Assembly: GCA_050291935.1 (NCBI GenBank)
Contig: JBNKKR010000018.1
Coordinates: forward strand, 3,957-67,956
Direction: 5' to 3'
DNA: 64,000 nt
DNA from: Desulfocapsa sp050291935
Lineage (GTDB): Bacteria; Desulfobacterota; Desulfobulbia; Desulfobulbales; Desulfocapsaceae
The first letter of the stretch is position 1. Every line of letters starts with the position of its first letter. The position numbers and the translations under genes were made by a program. Under the pieces are notes generated by a model that saw only the letters and a list, made by a program, of their open reading frames with translations, had not been told where the DNA came from and did no database searches. This document shows positions 59,412-64,000 of this stretch, in pieces.

Positions 59412-60533
59412 TTAACCTTCAAGAAAACAACGCATATGGTCGCTTCTCGCTGGGTGTCGCAAACGCTGTAATGCTTCCTGCTCTATTTGCCGAATTCTTT
59501 CCCGGGAAACGTTAAATTGCTTTCCAACTTCCTCCAGGGTGTACTCGTTTCTCCCACCAAGGCCAAAACGCATCCGTAACACCTGAGCTTCACGTGGGCT
59601 GAGACTGTCAAGGATGTTATCTATCTGCCTGTGGAGATCGCTGGTTACAGCAACGTCGTCAGGCCGAGTTACGTTCCTGTTTTCAATTACTTGCATAAGG
59701 TTTTGGCTGTTGTCCCCAATGGGTTCCTCAAGGGACATGGGTTCCATGCTGGTCTCGATTATGGAGAGCATCTTGGAGTAGGGCATATAGGTGTTTTTTT
59801 CAAGCTCCGTCATGGTCGGTTTGCGTCCTAAGCGTTTTCGAAGACCACTAAAGGTTTTATTGAAATGGTTCCGTGATACAAGAAAATGGGCAGGGAGCTT
59901 AATGGTCCTGGTTTTTTCCGGGATAGAACGGGTAATTGCCTGACGAATCCACCAGGAAGCGTATGTTGAAAAGCGTCTGCCGGTGTTATGATCAAATCGA
60001 AAGACCGCTCGCATAAGACCGATGCAACCTTCCTGTACAAGGTCGGCAAGGCTCAATCCCCTGTCGGTATAGCGTTTTGCAATGGAGCAGACTAAACGCA
60101 AATTTGCAGTGATAAGAATATCTTTGGACGTTTCTATCTCATCTGCCAGATGACTGAATTTGGCACAGAGATCTCTTGTATTGATATCATCAGGAAGCTC
60201 ACCACAGACCCCATTGAGGGTCTTTACTATATGATCAAGGCGTCTCTTTCCCGGTTTTAACGGTTTTTCTTTTGCTTCCCATTCGGTAACGGTGGTTTGG
60301 AGTTTTACTATTGCTGGCACCGTCGTTTCTATCTGTTGCACATATTTTACTATGGAACAGAAATTTTCACGGATGGTCTTTGTGTGCAATATTTCTTCCT
60401 CAAACGTGAGAAGGCGTGCACTTTGTAATTGTTGCTCAACCAATGATGGTGGCTGTTTATCCTGTTCTTGCTCATCAATTTGATGAGAGAGTAGTGTGTC
60501 ATCGTCAAACTCATCTGCGTGTGTATCTAACAT
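59412..60533 (-). CDS. Sigma-70 family RNA polymerase sigma factor (group 2-like)
   Basis: Region 2 is seen in ANLRLVCSIAKRYTDRGLSL, then DLVQEGCIGLMRAV and RRFSTYASWWIRQAITRSI. Region 3 begins RTIKLPAHFLVSRNHFNK, and region 4 contains LSPREAQVLRMRFGLGG and VSRERIRQIEQEALQRLRH. There is no large RpoD-like region 1.1, but about 100 residues separate a poor region 1.2 from region 2. It may be an RpoS- or RpoH-like stress sigma. It converges with ddl, 45 bases apart. Confidence 0.9.
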   Translation of the reverse strand: MLDTHADEFDDDTLLSHQIDEQEQDKQPPSLVEQQLQSARLLTFEEEILHTKTIRENFCSIVKYVQQIETTVPAIVKLQTTVTEWEAKEKPLKPGKRRLDHIVKTLNGVCGELPDDINTRDLCAKFSHLADEIETSKDILITANLRLVCSIAKRYTDRGLSLADLVQEGCIGLMRAVFRFDHNTGRRFSTYASWWIRQAITRSIPEKTRTIKLPAHFLVSRNHFNKTFSGLRKRLGRKPTMTELEKNTYMPYSKMLSIIETSMEPMSLEEPIGDNSQNLMQVIENRNVTRPDDVAVTSDLHRQIDNILDSLSPREAQVLRMRFGLGGRNEYTLEEVGKQFNVSRERIRQIEQEALQRLRHPARSDHMRCFLEG

Positions 60534-60733
60534 TGCTAAACCCTTTTTTGCGTTGCATTGAATAAAATATACATTAATTCAGGGTGTTGCAAAAAGGGGG
60601 CCATGTCGTTGGGCTTGTTGTCGATTGTGGTTAACGTGTTGATATTGCGCTATTATATTATTTTTTTTAACGGTTGACTCTGTTGGGTGCTGTCAACCTA
60701 GTGACAAGTTTGTTTCCATACGGTGAATTGAGT

Positions 60734-60758
60734 GAGAATAGTAGCGAATACTATTCTC
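60734..60758. repeat. Perfect 10-bp inverted repeat upstream of the sigma-54 activator
   Basis: GAGAATAGTA (60734-60743) and TACTATTCTC (60749-60758) flank the loop GCGAA. It lies 150 bases before the activator gene in a 375-base region without other supported features. No T-run follows, so an operator is more likely than a terminator. Confidence 0.65.
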
Positions 60759-60908
60759 GTATATCCTCTTTTCCTTATTCATTATAGGGGAAAACTAGTT
60801 CGGAATGATTATTACCGATTGCAAAAATAATTTCCACTTTGCTATTTTTAATTATTCTGTAGTATGGTTTTGCGTAGCCTTTGCGAGACTACTTAACAGG
60901 AACTGAAA

Positions 60909-62444
60909 ATGGAACTGCAAAATCATGTAAAAACATTACGCAGAAGACTTGCTCACGTTGGGCATCGCTGGACGGTTGAGGATTATAACTCCCTAGTAAT
61001 GTTCTATATTAAACTGTTGCCCAAACTCATGCGAGTCGAGCGCTGTACCATTTTTTTAAAAGAAATGGAAAGCGGCTCGTTGGTGTCCATGTATGGAACC
61101 GGGTTGACAAGAAATATGATTGAGGCCCCTCTTGAGGGCAGTATGGTTGGTCAGGTTATGGAGAATGGAGCGCCTGCCATAGAAAATGACCTGCACAATC
61201 GAAGTGGATATCATGTACTTGCTGACGAGCAGACTGGATTTGTAAGCCGTAATACTCTATGTGTGCCGATAAAAAGCGCTGCCGATAAACGGGTTCTTGG
61301 TGTGATTCAGCTCCTGAACAGCTTGGACGGCGAAAGGTTTACAATGGAGAATTGCCAGGAGCTTGAAGAGATAGCAAATTATCTTTCAATTTCCATTGAA
61401 TCTATTTTGCTCAATGAGCAGATATCCATAATTACAGACGACTTCCATAAGGAAGTATCAGAACTTGAGCTTGCTGCTGTAAGAGAAGGTCGATTTATAG
61501 CAGAAAGTCCCGCCATGCGTGAAGTCCTTGATTTGGTTTCTGTCTTGCGAGATACCCCAGTAAACGTATTGATTCAGGGAGAAAATGGTACCGGTAAAGA
61601 GCTTATTGCCAAAATGATCCATGAAGGGGCGGGGGAAGGGGCAGGTCCTTTTGTACCGGTAAACTGTGCTTGTTTGCCGGAAACACTGGTGGAGAGCGAG
61701 TTTTTTGGACATGAAAAAGGAGCCTTTACCGGAGCTGACAGGAGCCGTAGTGGACGTTTTGAAGAGGCGGAGGGTGGAATTCTCTTTCTTGATGAAATTG
61801 GAGAGATGCCATTAATTGTCCAGCCAAAATTTTTACGGGCTGTACAAGAACAGGAGGGGTCAAGGTTGGGTAGTGGGGAGCTGATCGCTTACGATGTTCG
61901 TCTTATTTCTGCCACCAATAAAAATTTGGCAGAAGAGGTCAAAAAAGGACGATTTCGGGAAGATCTCTTTTTTAGACTTTTTTCTGTGGAGATTGAGATT
62001 CCGCCGCTTCGCGAACGCGTTGAAGACATCCTTCCCATGGCCCTTTCTTTTTTAGAAGAGATAAATGAAAAGTTTAATAAAAAAGTCGAGGGCTATAGTC
62101 CAGCGCTTATTTCCTTGTTTGAAGAATATCCCTGGCCCGGCAATGTGCGTCAGCTACTCAAAGAAGTAGAACGTCTGGTTGCTCTCACTCCTGACAATAT
62201 GTTGATGCAGGTTGAGACATGCTCCCGTGAATTACGTATTTTCGCTTCAAATCATTACGTGGATAACGCGGTGCAAAACACAAATAGTTTTAGCCTGCCA
62301 TCCCAGGTTATGTCACTTGAGAAACGCTTAATCCAAAAGGCTATGAAAAAAGCTCTTGGGAATAAAACGCAGGCTGCGAGCCTTTTAGAAATAACCAGAC
62401 AAGGGCTTTCAAAAAAAATAAAACGGTATGATCTTGATTTTTAA
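60909..62444 (+). CDS. GAF-domain sigma-54 dependent transcriptional activator
   Basis: Residues about 25-175 form a GAF domain (VERCTIFLKEMESGSLVSMY; TLCVPIKSAADKRVLGVIQL). The AAA+ core follows: Walker A QGENGTGKELIAKMIHEGA, the sigma-54 loop EKGAFTGADRS, Walker B GGILFLDEIGEM and FREDLFFRLFSVEI. The C-terminus is a Fis-type helix-turn-helix (MKKALGNKTQAASLLEITRQ). The layout is NifA-like, but no nif gene is near. The ligand and targets are unknown. CAGGAA precedes the ATG. Confidence 0.93.
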   Translation: MELQNHVKTLRRRLAHVGHRWTVEDYNSLVMFYIKLLPKLMRVERCTIFLKEMESGSLVSMYGTGLTRNMIEAPLEGSMVGQVMENGAPAIENDLHNRSGYHVLADEQTGFVSRNTLCVPIKSAADKRVLGVIQLLNSLDGERFTMENCQELEEIANYLSISIESILLNEQISIITDDFHKEVSELELAAVREGRFIAESPAMREVLDLVSVLRDTPVNVLIQGENGTGKELIAKMIHEGAGEGAGPFVPVNCACLPETLVESEFFGHEKGAFTGADRSRSGRFEEAEGGILFLDEIGEMPLIVQPKFLRAVQEQEGSRLGSGELIAYDVRLISATNKNLAEEVKKGRFREDLFFRLFSVEIEIPPLRERVEDILPMALSFLEEINEKFNKKVEGYSPALISLFEEYPWPGNVRQLLKEVERLVALTPDNMLMQVETCSRELRIFASNHYVDNAVQNTNSFSLPSQVMSLEKRLIQKAMKKALGNKTQAASLLEITRQGLSKKIKRYDLDF

Positions 62445-62492
62445 TATTGCTGTTGGTGTAGCCCACACAACAACACGTCCCTGTGAATAGTA

Positions 62493-63770
62493 TCAGAAAC
62501 GTCGCGTAAAATAAGGTTGTAACGCTTCCGGAATGGCAACACTTCCATCTTCCTGCTGATAATTTTCAAAAATAGCCAGCAGAGTTCTTCCAACGGCAAG
62601 ACCGGAACCGTTAAGGGTGTGGACCAGTTTACTCTTTTTTTCCTTTTTGGGGCGATAGCGGATACCTCCGCGTCTTGCCTGAAAATCAAGAAAATTTGAA
62701 CAAGAAGATATCTCACGATACGCCTGTTGGCCGGGGAGCCAAACTTCAATATCATAGGTTTTTGTTGAAGAAAAACCAAGATCTCCACTGCATAAATTTA
62801 CCACACGGTAATGGAGCCCTAAAAGTTGCAGTACTTCTTCCGCATCGGCTAACAGCTCTTCCAGTTCCTGGGCCGACGTTTCCGGGGTGGTGAATTTGAC
62901 GAGTTCCACTTTATCAAACTGATGTTGTCTGATTAATCCTTTGGTGTCACGACCATAGGAACCGGCCTCCGAGCGAAAGCAAGGGGTATAGGCAGTAAAT
63001 TTTATGGGAAGCTGATCTTCATCGAGGGTCTCGCCTCTAAAGATGTTGGTTACCGGAACCTCAGCTGTGGGGATAAGGTAGAGATCCCAATCCTGAATGG
63101 CGAAAAGGTCCTCTGCGAATTTTGGCAACTGTCCCGTGGCGGTCATTGAAGCGGAGTTGACTAAAAAGGGTGGGAGTACCTCCTGATAGCCATGTTTTTC
63201 CGTATGTAAATCGAGCATAAAATTTGTTAACGCCCTTTCAAGCTTTGAGGCAAAGCCTGAAAGTAAAGCAAAACGAGCTCCAGAGAGCTTTGCGGCCCTT
63301 TCAAAATCGAGTACGTTCAGTGCTTCTCCCACTTCCCAGTGGGTTTTAGGGCTAAAGGAGAATTGAGGTTTTTCTCCCCAGGTTTTTATTTCAACGTTGT
63401 CGGTGTCGTCCCCCCCTTTGGGGACATCATCGCTACAAAGATTTGGAATGGCCAAAACCAAGTCATCCATCTGCTCCTGAATGGTCTGTAGTTCTTTATC
63501 AAGGCTTTTTATGCGATCTGACGCTTTACGCATATCAGGAATAAGTTCATCGGCCTTTTTCTTATCCTCATCACTGCCCTGTTTTAATTGAGCGATCTCT
63601 TTTGAAGCATTATTTCGTTTATTTTTAAGGGACTCAACCTCCTGCAGCAGGTCACGTCGTTTTTGGTCGACGGCAGCAAATGCATCAATCTTGTCGGTGG
63701 CCAGTCCACGATAGGCCGTTTTTTCTCTTACGAGCTCAATATTTTCTCTGATAAATCGAAGTTCAAGCAT
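62493..63770 (-). CDS. serS: Seryl-tRNA synthetase
   Basis: The class II synthetase charges tRNA-Ser. A long N-terminal coiled coil (residues about 30-105) is followed by motif 1 (KHGYQEVLPPFLVNSASMTA), motif 2 (FRSEAGSYGRDTKGLIRQHQ) and motif 3 (LNGSGLAVGRTLLAIFENYQ). PTAEVPVTN and EISSCSNFLDFQARR bind serine and ATP. Length 425 residues is normal. Confidence 0.97.
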   Translation of the reverse strand: MLELRFIRENIELVREKTAYRGLATDKIDAFAAVDQKRRDLLQEVESLKNKRNNASKEIAQLKQGSDEDKKKADELIPDMRKASDRIKSLDKELQTIQEQMDDLVLAIPNLCSDDVPKGGDDTDNVEIKTWGEKPQFSFSPKTHWEVGEALNVLDFERAAKLSGARFALLSGFASKLERALTNFMLDLHTEKHGYQEVLPPFLVNSASMTATGQLPKFAEDLFAIQDWDLYLIPTAEVPVTNIFRGETLDEDQLPIKFTAYTPCFRSEAGSYGRDTKGLIRQHQFDKVELVKFTTPETSAQELEELLADAEEVLQLLGLHYRVVNLCSGDLGFSSTKTYDIEVWLPGQQAYREISSCSNFLDFQARRGGIRYRPKKEKKSKLVHTLNGSGLAVGRTLLAIFENYQQEDGSVAIPEALQPYFTRRF

Positions 63771-64000
63771 GGTTTCAACTGGTCTCCATAGTGCAAATGG
63801 TAAATGGGGAACTTTTTTACCTTCCCTGTGCTCCCAAGTTTTTTACTACGGCTGAATTTCTAACGCAAGCTCTATCAAATTGATTTTCAAATACGTATCT
63901 GCTATCTTAGCGCCTATTTATGAGTGAAAAGACGCTAGGAGACAGTCCGAGAATGCCCTTTTCCCCCAACTCTTCGTTGTTTTGAAAATTTTATCCTCGG
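63771..64000. other. Window end, no supported gene
   Basis: The 230 bases upstream of serS should hold its promoter. A 21-codon frame starts at about 63920 but has no supporting features. I see no tRNA or T-box-like leader. Confidence 0.4.

Noticed and set aside
63920..63985. Short frame near the window end
   Set aside because: Only 21 codons, no ribosome site, no conserved character; probably chance.

Overview
The window reads as chromosomal DNA of a Gram-negative bacterium with roughly mid-40s to 50% GC (judged by eye). The lipid A genes include LpxI rather than LpxH. There is a DHH-CBS-nucleotidyltransferase fusion, a chemoreceptor fused to hemerythrin and a sigma-54 controlled RtcR/RtcBA locus. 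Together these fit Desulfobacterota, perhaps Desulfobulbales; that placement is inferred from gene content, not from a marker tree.

Layout. 1-4.2 kb: the end of a possible NamZ-like gene, then lpxD-fabZ-lpxA-lpxI and a sugar nucleotidyltransferase. 4.2-6.6 kb: minus-strand thioredoxin-like, dus and DUF3943 genes. 6.7-12.7 kb: an HD-domain tRNA nucleotidyltransferase-like enzyme, rlmE, yebC, ruvCAB and panB. 12.7-17.6 kb: an accessory island of gene debris and small modules. It holds a truncated LysE exporter, an orphan Phd antitoxin, an unclassified small-protein/PIN pair, a frameshifted RHS tip with a candidate immunity gene, a YoeB gene with an in-frame internal deletion, a very short YadA-type trimeric autotransporter and a complete hicAB pair. 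Copies of a dispersed palindromic repeat sit at several of the breakpoints. 17.7-28.4 kb: a helicase, typA, and a minus-strand run glgX, SGNH hydrolase, OB-fold protein, panE, HAD, NUDIX. 28.5-32.7 kb: rtcR divergent from rtcB-rtcA, with an excellent sigma-54 promoter between them. 32.7-34.4 kb: a RelB-like antitoxin with a second internally deleted toxin, a VOC protein and an AraC regulator. 34.7-38.7 kb: pstSCAB and a racemase. 38.75-44.4 kb: an SOS mutagenesis cassette lexA, DUF72, imuB-like, dnaE2-like. 44.4-63.8 kb: DacC-like carboxypeptidase, acyl-CoA synthetase and FadL, an M50 protease, the MCP-hemerythrin, PilZ, DHH-CBS-nucleotidyltransferase, xerD, rpsU, glcD, ddl, a sigma-70 family factor, a sigma-54 activator and serS.

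The most interesting points are as follows. First, the lexA-DUF72-imuB-dnaE2 operon has a DUF72 protein in the slot usually held by ImuA, and two near-identical 16-bp sites in its promoter lie 42 bp apart. Second, the 93-residue protein plus PIN ribonuclease pair may be an undescribed toxin-antitoxin type. Third, two toxin genes keep their ends but lack their middle in frame. Fourth, there is a miniature trimeric autotransporter. Fifth, the window encodes two different class II nucleotidyltransferases that may split CC-addition from A-addition. No tRNA, rRNA, CRISPR array or intact insertion sequence was seen.
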